From an uncultured Lachnospiraceae bacterium (GTDB taxonomy: Bacteria; Bacillota; Clostridia; Lachnospirales; Lachnospiraceae): 64,000 bases of DNA. The position numbers and the translations under genes are program-made. The first letter of the stretch is position 1. The number at the start of each line of letters is the position of its first letter. Under the pieces are notes generated by a model. It worked only from the letters and a program-made list of their open reading frames with translations, ran no database searches and was not told where the DNA came from. The DNA is taken from assembly GCA_910586585.1 (NCBI GenBank), contig CAJUKA010000002.1, positions 26,299 through 90,298 of the forward strand, in the 5' to 3' direction. Shown one piece after another: positions 54,772-62,217 of the stretch.

Positions 54772-55248
54772 ATGAAAAAGGGAATTGGCACAGTAATTTC
54801 AACATTAGCAGGGGCAGCAGCAGGGGCGGCGGCAGTTGGCGCATCGTCAAACAAAAAGTTAAAGAGAAAGGATGATGGACTCAAAAAAGTTCATGAGCTT
54901 TATATGGCTTTTGACCAATGGCTTAGAATTCGGCAGGAAGGCAAGACACTTGTAGAGTATTTTCATCAGCAAAATTTTAAGACCATCGCGATATATGGCA
55001 TGAAAGAATTAGGAGAACATCTGTATGAGGAACTGAAGGATTCTGACATTACAGTAAAATATATCATTGATAAAAATGCAGATTCTATTTATGCGGATGT
55101 AGATGTTATAACACCAGATGATGAACTGGAACAGGTTGATGTAATCGTAGTAACAGCAATTTACTATTTTGATGAAATTGAGGAGATGTTAAGCCAGAAA
55201 GTGGATTATCCTATTGTTTCTCTGGAAGATATCTTATATGAAGTTTAA
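54772..55248 (+). CDS. Membrane-anchored standalone Rossmann module (paralogue of 38863)
   Basis: A 158-residue protein with an Ala/Gly-rich N-terminal segment (VISTLAGAAAGAAAVGA, residues 8-24) that could span the membrane or form a glycine-zipper. A basic stretch, the linker DQWLRIRQEGKTLVEYF and the Rossmann module follow (IYGMKELGEHLYEEL at 74-88, DVIVVTAIYYFDEIEEM, PIVSLEDILYEV). Same length and plan as the protein at 38863. The ribosome site GAAAGGAG is strong. No enzyme activity is evident. Confidence 0.75.
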   Translation: MKKGIGTVISTLAGAAAGAAAVGASSNKKLKRKDDGLKKVHELYMAFDQWLRIRQEGKTLVEYFHQQNFKTIAIYGMKELGEHLYEELKDSDITVKYIIDKNADSIYADVDVITPDDELEQVDVIVVTAIYYFDEIEEMLSQKVDYPIVSLEDILYEV

Positions 55249-55312
55249 TTTGTTTAAGGAACAAGATATTTATATTTTACTGTAAATATTGTGATAAAGC
55301 AAAATATTGCAT

Positions 55313-55355
55313 TGAATCTGTAGCAGATCGAATTATCTAAATTGTTACAGATTCA
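55313..55355. other. 13-bp inverted repeat in a 279-bp intergenic gap
   Basis: TGAATCTGTAGCA at 55313-55325 and TGTTACAGATTCA at 55343-55355 pair along 13 positions with one G-U. No T run follows on the plus strand, although A5 follows. It might be an inefficient terminator or a regulatory site. The rest of 55249-55527 shows nothing clear. Confidence 0.55.
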
Positions 55356-55527
55356 AAAATAATACTAAGTTATAAACTATAATTTAGGTAATCAACATTG
55401 GTAGTAAGTAATAATTTTTATTTAGGACGATTCAGCGTGTATCGAAATATGGCTGATTGCATAAAAGAAATGCTGTTGTTGATATATAAATACCATACAA
55501 GAACAGAACTAGATTAAGGGGGCAGTT

Positions 55528-56694
55528 ATGAAAGTATCTGTAATCGTACCAATCTATAATATGGAATCCTACATACAACAATGTCTAGATTCACTGATTG
55601 CACAGACATATCAAGACTTTGAACTGATTATTGTGAATGACGGCTCTACAGATCGGTCAGGAGAGATTTGTGAAAAATATCGATCAAAATTTAAAAATAT
55701 AGAAATAATACATAAAAAAAATGGAGGTTTAATTTCTGCCAGAATAGAAGGGCTACATAGGGCTGGCGGCAAATATATTGCCTTTGTGGACGCAGATGAC
55801 TGGGTGGATGCAGATTTTCTGGAGTTTCTTGTATCCAATATGGATTCAAATCAGGCTGACATTGTTGTTACAGGACACATAAAGGAGGAAAAAACCAGAT
55901 ATGAGAGAGTGATAAATCTCTGCAGTAGCGGCGTATATGAAAGAGAAGATTTGGTAAATAAGATTTTTCCCGAAATGTTGTATTTTAAAGGCTTTTTCGA
56001 GTTTGGAATTCTACCGCAGTTGTGGAATAAAATTTACAAAAAGGATATACTCCTTAAATGCTATAAAAATATCAATACAGACATATATGTTGGTGAAGAT
56101 ATAGCGGTTGTTTATCCATATCTGTTGCAGGCGGATAAACTGGTAATCCGTGATGCGGCAAAGTATCATTACCGCAGACATAACCGCTCAATGACTGCAG
56201 CGAAAAAAAAGGATTTTTATGTAAATGCAGCAAATCTGTACGTGTATCTTTATTATGAGTTTCAAAAAACGGAGTTTTACGAATGCATGTTGAAACAGTT
56301 AGATCAGTTTCTGAGAGTTATGGTATGGAATAGAAGTCCAGAATGCTTTATTGAAGCTGATAAAAATATATTTCCTTTTGGCAAGGTTCCCAAAGGAGCA
56401 AATATTATACTGTATGCTGCGGGAGATGTAGGGAAACGTTATTACAATCAGATTCAAAGGACAGGGTATTGTCATCTGACTGCTTGGGTAGATGCAAAAT
56501 ATGATTCAGAAAAACTTAAGGGACTTGGAGTAGAAAGTATAGATGTAATAACAAAGAGACAATATGATTATCTTGTTATTGCGATTGAGAGTGTGGATAT
56601 TGCAAATCAGATTAGAGAGATGCTGGTAGAAATGGGAGTAGACGATTCCAAAATCATTCAAAATGAAGAAACAGCAAATGGAATGCATAGATAA
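55528..56694 (+). CDS. GT2 glycosyltransferase with C-terminal Rossmann module
   Basis: A 388-residue fusion. GT2 core: VIVPIYNMESYIQQCLDSL, IVNDGSTDRSGEI, AFVDADDWVDADF (DxD), and VGEDIAVVYPYLLQ as the catalytic ED-type region. The last ~95 residues are a Rossmann module (IILYAAGDVGKRYYNQI, TAWVDAKYDSEKL, YLVIAIESVDIANQI), close to the one ending the GT8 protein at 52551. Confidence 0.88.
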   Translation: MKVSVIVPIYNMESYIQQCLDSLIAQTYQDFELIIVNDGSTDRSGEICEKYRSKFKNIEIIHKKNGGLISARIEGLHRAGGKYIAFVDADDWVDADFLEFLVSNMDSNQADIVVTGHIKEEKTRYERVINLCSSGVYEREDLVNKIFPEMLYFKGFFEFGILPQLWNKIYKKDILLKCYKNINTDIYVGEDIAVVYPYLLQADKLVIRDAAKYHYRRHNRSMTAAKKKDFYVNAANLYVYLYYEFQKTEFYECMLKQLDQFLRVMVWNRSPECFIEADKNIFPFGKVPKGANIILYAAGDVGKRYYNQIQRTGYCHLTAWVDAKYDSEKLKGLGVESIDVITKRQYDYLVIAIESVDIANQIREMLVEMGVDDSKIIQNEETANGMHR

Positions 56695-56724
56695 TCAAAA
56701 GTGCGATAAGGAGACATATGTATT

Positions 56725-57168
56725 ATGGATACCAGTAGAAATCTTGGCAATGTTGATTTTTGCATAGAGGAGATTGTGCAGAATATTGCAAGAGAGGTCA
56801 GCAGCGAAAAAAATGATCCATTTTTAACCCCCTACTATTTTAATTTTATAGAACGATTAAAACAAGTTCGTGAGATTGTGATTGTTGGGGCAGGTTTTTA
56901 TGGAAGAAATTTGTATAAGATTTTGGAGCAGAACCATATTCACACAGTAAAATGCTTTGCAGATAACGCATATGAACGATTTGAGAATGGGATATATGGA
57001 AATACAGTCTTGGCACTTCAGGATGCAGTAAGGCAGAATAGTGATGCATATTTTATTATAACACCAAGATATTATTATATGGAATTGATAAGGCAACTGC
57101 TTCAATTGGGTGTTAATGCAGAAAGAATCGATTGTTTTATTGTAAGTGATACAGGGTTAGAGATATAA
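56725..57168 (+). CDS. Standalone Rossmann module, no membrane segment
   Basis: A 147-residue protein. The N-terminal ~45 residues are helical and polar (CIEEIVQNIAREV). The module follows: IVIVGAGFYGRNLYKILEQ, VKCFADNAYERF, and AYFIITPRYYYMELI. The ATG at 56725 is 10 nt from AAGGAGA; an ATG at 56718 runs into a stop. It resembles the PglD N-terminal domain in outline. Likely co-expressed with the flanking glycosyltransferases. Confidence 0.72.
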   Translation: MDTSRNLGNVDFCIEEIVQNIAREVSSEKNDPFLTPYYFNFIERLKQVREIVIVGAGFYGRNLYKILEQNHIHTVKCFADNAYERFENGIYGNTVLALQDAVRQNSDAYFIITPRYYYMELIRQLLQLGVNAERIDCFIVSDTGLEI

Positions 57169-57190
57169 AATAACATGAGGTTTCAAAAAA

Positions 57191-58330
57191 ATGAAGGAAA
57201 AACTGGCATTGGTGGTACATCGGTATGGTTTGGAAATAAATGGTGGGGCGGAATATCATTGCAGAGTGATCGCCGAACATATGCTTGGCAGATATTGTGT
57301 GGATGTTTTGACATCAAAATCCAAAGGGATAAAACCGTGGGATAATGGATACAACAAAGACAGAGAAACAATTGAAGGGATTGAGGTGCTTCGATTTGCG
57401 GTTGAAGATGCATCAGATTTTCCAACAGATTCGATAGAGAGAATAGGTCCATATTGCCCAGAATTAATTGCGTATTTAAAAGAGCATTATAAGGAGTATA
57501 AAGCAATTATATTTTTTACATTGCATTATTATACGACATGCGTAGGGCTTAGATTAAATTTGAATAATGCTATCATTCTTCCTACCGCACATGATGATCA
57601 TGGAATCTGGACAGAAAGGTATCGTGATATTTTTTCTTATGCAAGAGGCATATTATACAATACTTTGGAAGAAAAACAGTTAATTGAATCCATATTTAAA
57701 ACAAGCCAAATTCCATCAAGAATCAATTGTTTTGGAATTGATACTGATACATATAAGAAGATAGAGGATAAATCATTAGAAAATAGTCAATATATCCTTT
57801 ATGCTGGCAGAGTAAGCAATAGTAAAAATTTTAAAGAATTGAATAAATATTTTATAGAGTATAAGGAGCATCATCCGTCTGATTTAAAGTTAGTTGTAAT
57901 TGGAAAAGTTGATAATGGGATGGAGATGATAGAACATAAAGATATATTGTTGAAAGGTTTTGTATCTGATAAAGAAAAAAATCAATACATAAAGAATGCT
58001 TTGATTACAGTATTGCCATCAAGATATGAAAGTTTATCTATAATTGTTCTTGAGAGTTTAATTTGCGGTGTTCCAGTGTTGGTCAATGGATGGTGTGCGG
58101 TATTAAAAGGGCAATGCATTAGAAGTAATGCTGGATTATATTATACAAATTATCGTGAATTTGAAAAGGAATTAACATTATTGTTGGAAAATAATGCATT
58201 GAGAAAGGCTATGGGGGAATGTGGCAGAAAATTTGTTCAGTCAATATATTCATGGGAAAATATTATACAGATAATAGAATCGCTAATAAATGAGGTATCA
58301 GGCAACCGTGTTGTTATGGATAATCAATGA
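57191..58330 (+). CDS. GT4 glycosyltransferase
   Basis: A 379-residue GT-B enzyme: VVHRYGLEINGGAEYHCRVI binds the donor phosphate loop, ILYAGRVSNSKNFKELNKYF opens the C-terminal domain, and PSRYESLSIIVLESLICGVP is the conserved ExxxxxxxE block. No fused module. It follows the small module gene by 22 nt. Confidence 0.9.
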   Translation: MKEKLALVVHRYGLEINGGAEYHCRVIAEHMLGRYCVDVLTSKSKGIKPWDNGYNKDRETIEGIEVLRFAVEDASDFPTDSIERIGPYCPELIAYLKEHYKEYKAIIFFTLHYYTTCVGLRLNLNNAIILPTAHDDHGIWTERYRDIFSYARGILYNTLEEKQLIESIFKTSQIPSRINCFGIDTDTYKKIEDKSLENSQYILYAGRVSNSKNFKELNKYFIEYKEHHPSDLKLVVIGKVDNGMEMIEHKDILLKGFVSDKEKNQYIKNALITVLPSRYESLSIIVLESLICGVPVLVNGWCAVLKGQCIRSNAGLYYTNYREFEKELTLLLENNALRKAMGECGRKFVQSIYSWENIIQIIESLINEVSGNRVVMDNQ

Positions 58331-58355
58331 ATAAAAGAAATGAGCGGTATTTAAG

Positions 58356-59561
58356 ATGGGATCATATTATATCAGGAGTATTATAGGAAGAATTGCAGAA
58401 GGAATCGAATATTTAATCAGGCAAGGAACGATCGAAAAAAGCAGAAAAGTAATTTTATATGGGCTTGACAGACATGCATTTGCAATGAGAACGATTCTTT
58501 CTAATTTAGGATATAGAAATATTGAGGGTTATATATCAGATGATGAAGCATTAGTGATGCAATATAACTCTGAAATAAAAAACTTTGCATGTAAATTTCT
58601 AAATAATGAATCAGATGCAATTCATACTTGGACAGTTCAAGAACGATTATCTGCATTTGATAATAACGTTATTATTCTCATTGCATCAAAGGAATATCAA
58701 TCAAAAAAAGAAAATCTTGAAGCGTTGGGATATCAGGAAAATGTTCATTTTTACATAGTATATGATTTCAAGGAAGAAAAACTGGATAAATTTTTTGAAA
58801 AAAAGATAAGAATGACATTGGATGAAATGAAACAGGTAGAGAAGGAAATCCTTATTCACATAGATGAGGTTTGTAGAAAAAATAATCTCAGATATTGGGT
58901 AAGCGGCGGCACGCTTCTTGGAACAATTCGGCATAAAGGATTTATACCATGGGATGATGATATTGATATGTTTCTGCCTTGGAAGGATTACTTGAAATTA
59001 ATCGAGATTTTTGAAAGAACGGAGCGGTTTGATATATTAGGATTTGGTACTTCTGAGGTAAATGATTTTCCAGATCCATTTATGAAAGTTGTAGATAAAA
59101 GAACAATTGTAGATGAGGATATAGGAACTTTGCGAAAAATTAATCCGTTGTTTATTGATATCTTTCCACTGACAGGATTGCCAGAAGATGCAGAAGAAAG
59201 GCACATGCTTTTTGTGAAATATCAGGAATTAAACCGTCAAATATGGCAAGATTTTTATGCTGCAAATGGAAATACAGATATTTTTCCAAAGTGGTATCAT
59301 GCTCAAAAAGAACTGATATCAAAATATGATTTCGACAGTTCTGCCTATGTTGGAGTTTTGGGAACAGCATATGGGGAACGGGATTATACAACTAGAAAAG
59401 TGTATGAAGAAACTTTACGAATGCGTTTTGAAGATATTGAGGTGAATGTTCCTGTCGGATATAAGGAGTATCTTGATAATCTCTACGGAAAGGATTGGAT
59501 GGAACTTCCTGATGAAAGCAAACGAAAGACACATCATAATATACAAGTATATTGGAATTGA
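58356..59561 (+). CDS. Rossmann module + LicD-family phosphotransferase
   Basis: A 401-residue fusion. Residues about 28-150 are a Rossmann module (VILYGLDRHAFAMRTIL, VIILIASKEYQSKKENL). The C-terminal ~250 residues are LicD: RYWVSGGTLLGTIRHKGF and IPWDDDIDMFLPWKDYLKL. LicD proteins transfer phosphocholine or similar phosphodiester groups from CDP donors to sugars. No choline uptake or CDP-choline genes are seen in the window, so the transferred group is open. Confidence 0.87.
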   Translation: MGSYYIRSIIGRIAEGIEYLIRQGTIEKSRKVILYGLDRHAFAMRTILSNLGYRNIEGYISDDEALVMQYNSEIKNFACKFLNNESDAIHTWTVQERLSAFDNNVIILIASKEYQSKKENLEALGYQENVHFYIVYDFKEEKLDKFFEKKIRMTLDEMKQVEKEILIHIDEVCRKNNLRYWVSGGTLLGTIRHKGFIPWDDDIDMFLPWKDYLKLIEIFERTERFDILGFGTSEVNDFPDPFMKVVDKRTIVDEDIGTLRKINPLFIDIFPLTGLPEDAEERHMLFVKYQELNRQIWQDFYAANGNTDIFPKWYHAQKELISKYDFDSSAYVGVLGTAYGERDYTTRKVYEETLRMRFEDIEVNVPVGYKEYLDNLYGKDWMELPDESKRKTHHNIQVYWN

Positions 59562-59593
59562 GAAAATTTTATGAAACGTGAGGAAAAAGATAT

Positions 59594-60625
59594 ATGAAGA
59601 TATTAATGTTTGGAGCAGGAGAGAATGCAAAAAGATTTTTGAGATTCAGCCCTGCATCAGATAAGCTGGATATTGTTGGTATTGTGGATAATGACAGTTC
59701 AAAATGGGGTAAGGTGTTCGAGGAAAAATACACAATCGATTCCCCGTCTGTAATTCAATCAAAAGACTGGGATAAAATAGCAGTTACCCCTGCTTCATTT
59801 TATCCGATTATGAAGCAGCTTATAACAGAGTATGGAATTGAAAGAGAGAAGATTATAAGAATCAGTGACTTTATTGTTCCAGGTTTGTCCAATTTAGGGA
59901 GTATTTGTTTGGACTGTGACTATAATGGTTGCTATGAAACAAGTGCGTTAATTCCTGATAAAGTAATTCCTAGTAATAAATTGGAACAATTTTATTTTAA
60001 GAATAAGCATCGCATTATGAATAAATGGTGGCATTATTTTGATGTTTATCAAACCTTTTTTGGCAAGTATGTTGGAAAAGAGGTAAAAATTCTTGAGATA
60101 GGTGTTTATAAGGGCGGTTCTGTACAAATGTGGAAAGAATATTTTGGCAAAAATGCAACAGTGGTTGGAGTAGATATTGATGAACGCTGTAAGGCATTTG
60201 AAGAAGAAAATGTGCATATTTGTATTGGTTCTCAGGCAGATAAGGATTTTCTTACGAATGTATCAGAACAATGGGGACCGTTTGACATCATACTTGATGA
60301 TGGAAGCCATATAATGGAGCATCAAATTATAACATTTGAGACACTATTCCCTTTGCTGAAAGAGGGAGGCGTATTTATCTGTGAAGATTGTCATAGCTCT
60401 TACTCTCCAAGGTATGGTGGTGAGTATAAGAAAACAGATACTTTTATAGAATACAGTAAGAATTTTGTTGATTATGTGAATAGCCAGTTTATTAACTTTG
60501 AAGCAAAAGAAAAATTACCTTCTTGGGTAGACTATATAAATGCATGTCATTACTATGACTCTATGGTGGTAATAGAGAAAAAATATAGAGGTTATTCGTT
60601 TTTTACAGAGATTGCAAATGAGTAA
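59594..60625 (+). CDS. Rossmann module + CmcI-like SAM methyltransferase
   Basis: A 343-residue fusion. Residues 1-105 are a Rossmann module (ILMFGAGENAKRFLRF, VGIVDNDSSKWG, IAVTPASFYPIMKQL). The C-terminal part resembles the CmcI/rhamnosyl O-methyltransferase group: ILEIGVYKGGSVQMWKEYFG, VVGVDIDERCKAFE, and IILDDGSHIMEHQI with metal-binding acidic and His residues. Target unknown; sugar O-methylation is likely. Confidence 0.83.
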   Translation: MKILMFGAGENAKRFLRFSPASDKLDIVGIVDNDSSKWGKVFEEKYTIDSPSVIQSKDWDKIAVTPASFYPIMKQLITEYGIEREKIIRISDFIVPGLSNLGSICLDCDYNGCYETSALIPDKVIPSNKLEQFYFKNKHRIMNKWWHYFDVYQTFFGKYVGKEVKILEIGVYKGGSVQMWKEYFGKNATVVGVDIDERCKAFEEENVHICIGSQADKDFLTNVSEQWGPFDIILDDGSHIMEHQIITFETLFPLLKEGGVFICEDCHSSYSPRYGGEYKKTDTFIEYSKNFVDYVNSQFINFEAKEKLPSWVDYINACHYYDSMVVIEKKYRGYSFFTEIANE

Positions 60626-60672
60626 AATTGTTTTAGACAACAAAGATTAAATAAATAGATAAAAGGATGATA

Positions 60673-60788
60673 GTGTGAAAAATCGTTCTAAGGCAGCAAA
60701 AGACACTGCCTAAGAACGATTAAGTTTCACACAGGAAAAACGCAAAGGACAGCGTTTTTCATTTCTATTTGAGCCGCCAAAAGGCGGC
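60673..60788. other. Three stacked hairpins in an intergenic region
   Basis: Hairpin 1 spans 60673-60732: GTGTGAAA with TTTCACAC outside, AATCGTTCT with AGAACGATT next, AGGCAG with CTGCCT inside, about 23 pairs in total. Hairpin 2 is GAAAAACGC (60735-60743) with GCGTTTTTC (60752-60760), nine perfect pairs. Hairpin 3 is GCCGCC (60773-60778) with GGCGGC (60783-60788). They end three bases before the GGGG ribosome site of the next gene. It could be an attenuator, a terminator group or an inserted repetitive element. Confidence 0.8.
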
Positions 60789-60800
60789 ATGGGGATTAAT

Positions 60801-62198
60801 ATGAAATTTCTTTTATTTGGTACAGGTGATTATTATAACCGATACAAGAAATGGTTTGAACAGCAGGAAGTCATAGCTTTACTGGATAACGCGCTTCAAA
60901 AGCATCATACATATATTGATGGAATTGAAGTCTTATCACCAGAGGAAGGGATTAGACTACCCTATGATGCAATTGTTATTCTGAGTTTCTATGTGAAACA
61001 GATGCGACAACAACTTCTATCACTTGGAGTAGATAAGAATAAAATTTATCATTTTTATGATTTGCGTCAACTAATAGTAAAGAATAAACAGATACGACCA
61101 CTGCATTATTATTTAGGTGCGAAAGAAATAATTGAACAAAAGGAAAATGCAGGACATAAAATACTGTTATTGTCAAATGATTTAGCATTGGGTGGACCCT
61201 CTATTGCGCTTTATCATTCCGCAATCATATTAAGAAAATATGGTTATAGAATTGTATATGCATCGATGTTGGAGGGACCATTAAGGGACAAGATTATTGA
61301 ACAGAATATTCCTGTAGTTGTTGATGAAAATTTGCAGATAGCGACAATGAAGGAAACAGAGTGGGTCAATACGTTTTCCTTAATCATATGTAATACTTTG
61401 AATTTTTATGTATTTCTTTCAGAAAGAAATATGGAGATTCCTGTTGTTTGGTGGCTTCATGATGCCAGATTTTTCTATGATGGTGTTAATAAAGTAGTTA
61501 TGGGGAAAATTTGTCTTCATAATCTAAAAGCGGTGTCTGTCGGACCAGTTCCAACAGAGGCGATAAAAGAATTTATACCAACAATAAAATGTGATGAATT
61601 GTTATATGGGGTAGTAGATCTAAAAAAAGAGGACAGAGTGCAAAAGACTGATAAAGTCACTAGATTTATTACGATAGGTTTTTTGGAAGAAAGAAAAGGA
61701 CAAGATATTTTATTGAAGGCGATTCAAAAGTTACCAGATAATATTAAAAATCAAAGTGAATTTTATCTGGTTGGCCACAACAATACTTTGCTGGGAGAAA
61801 AAATTTGCAGAGAAGTAAAAGATAATAAAAGGATAATTATTACAGGAAGTGTTGACCGTGAAAAAATTCATGAATTGTTTAGATTGGCAGATGTATTAAT
61901 TTGTCCTTCCAGACAAGACCCAATGCCTACTGTTGTAGCCGAGGCAATGATGCATGCTGTTCCATGTATTGTGTCAGATGTTACAGGAACAACAGCATAT
62001 ATTCATGATGGTCAAGATGGATTTGTTTTTCCGTGTGAAAATGAATGTAATCTTGCAGAAAAAATAAAATGGTGTGTGGATAATAGAGATAAATTGCAGG
62101 GTTTGGGAGAAAAGGCAAGAAAACTTTATGAAAAATATTTTTCTATGTCAGCTTTTGAAAAGCGACTTTTGGAGATTATACAAGAGGTAATCAAATAA
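60801..62198 (+). CDS. Rossmann module + GT4 glycosyltransferase
   Basis: A 465-residue fusion with the module in front. Residues 1-95 form the Rossmann module (FLLFGTGDYYNRYKKWFE, AIVILSFYVKQMRQQL). The rest is GT4: LLLSNDLALGGPSIALYHSA, ITIGFLEERKGQDILLKAI, and PSRQDPMPTVVAEAMMHAVP. The ATG at 60801 is used because GGGG lies 6 nt upstream; an ATG at 60789 lies within it. The three hairpins just upstream may control it. Confidence 0.87.
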   Translation: MKFLLFGTGDYYNRYKKWFEQQEVIALLDNALQKHHTYIDGIEVLSPEEGIRLPYDAIVILSFYVKQMRQQLLSLGVDKNKIYHFYDLRQLIVKNKQIRPLHYYLGAKEIIEQKENAGHKILLLSNDLALGGPSIALYHSAIILRKYGYRIVYASMLEGPLRDKIIEQNIPVVVDENLQIATMKETEWVNTFSLIICNTLNFYVFLSERNMEIPVVWWLHDARFFYDGVNKVVMGKICLHNLKAVSVGPVPTEAIKEFIPTIKCDELLYGVVDLKKEDRVQKTDKVTRFITIGFLEERKGQDILLKAIQKLPDNIKNQSEFYLVGHNNTLLGEKICREVKDNKRIIITGSVDREKIHELFRLADVLICPSRQDPMPTVVAEAMMHAVPCIVSDVTGTTAYIHDGQDGFVFPCENECNLAEKIKWCVDNRDKLQGLGEKARKLYEKYFSMSAFEKRLLEIIQEVIK

Positions 62199-62217
62199 CA
62201 TATAAGAGGTTAAGTAA

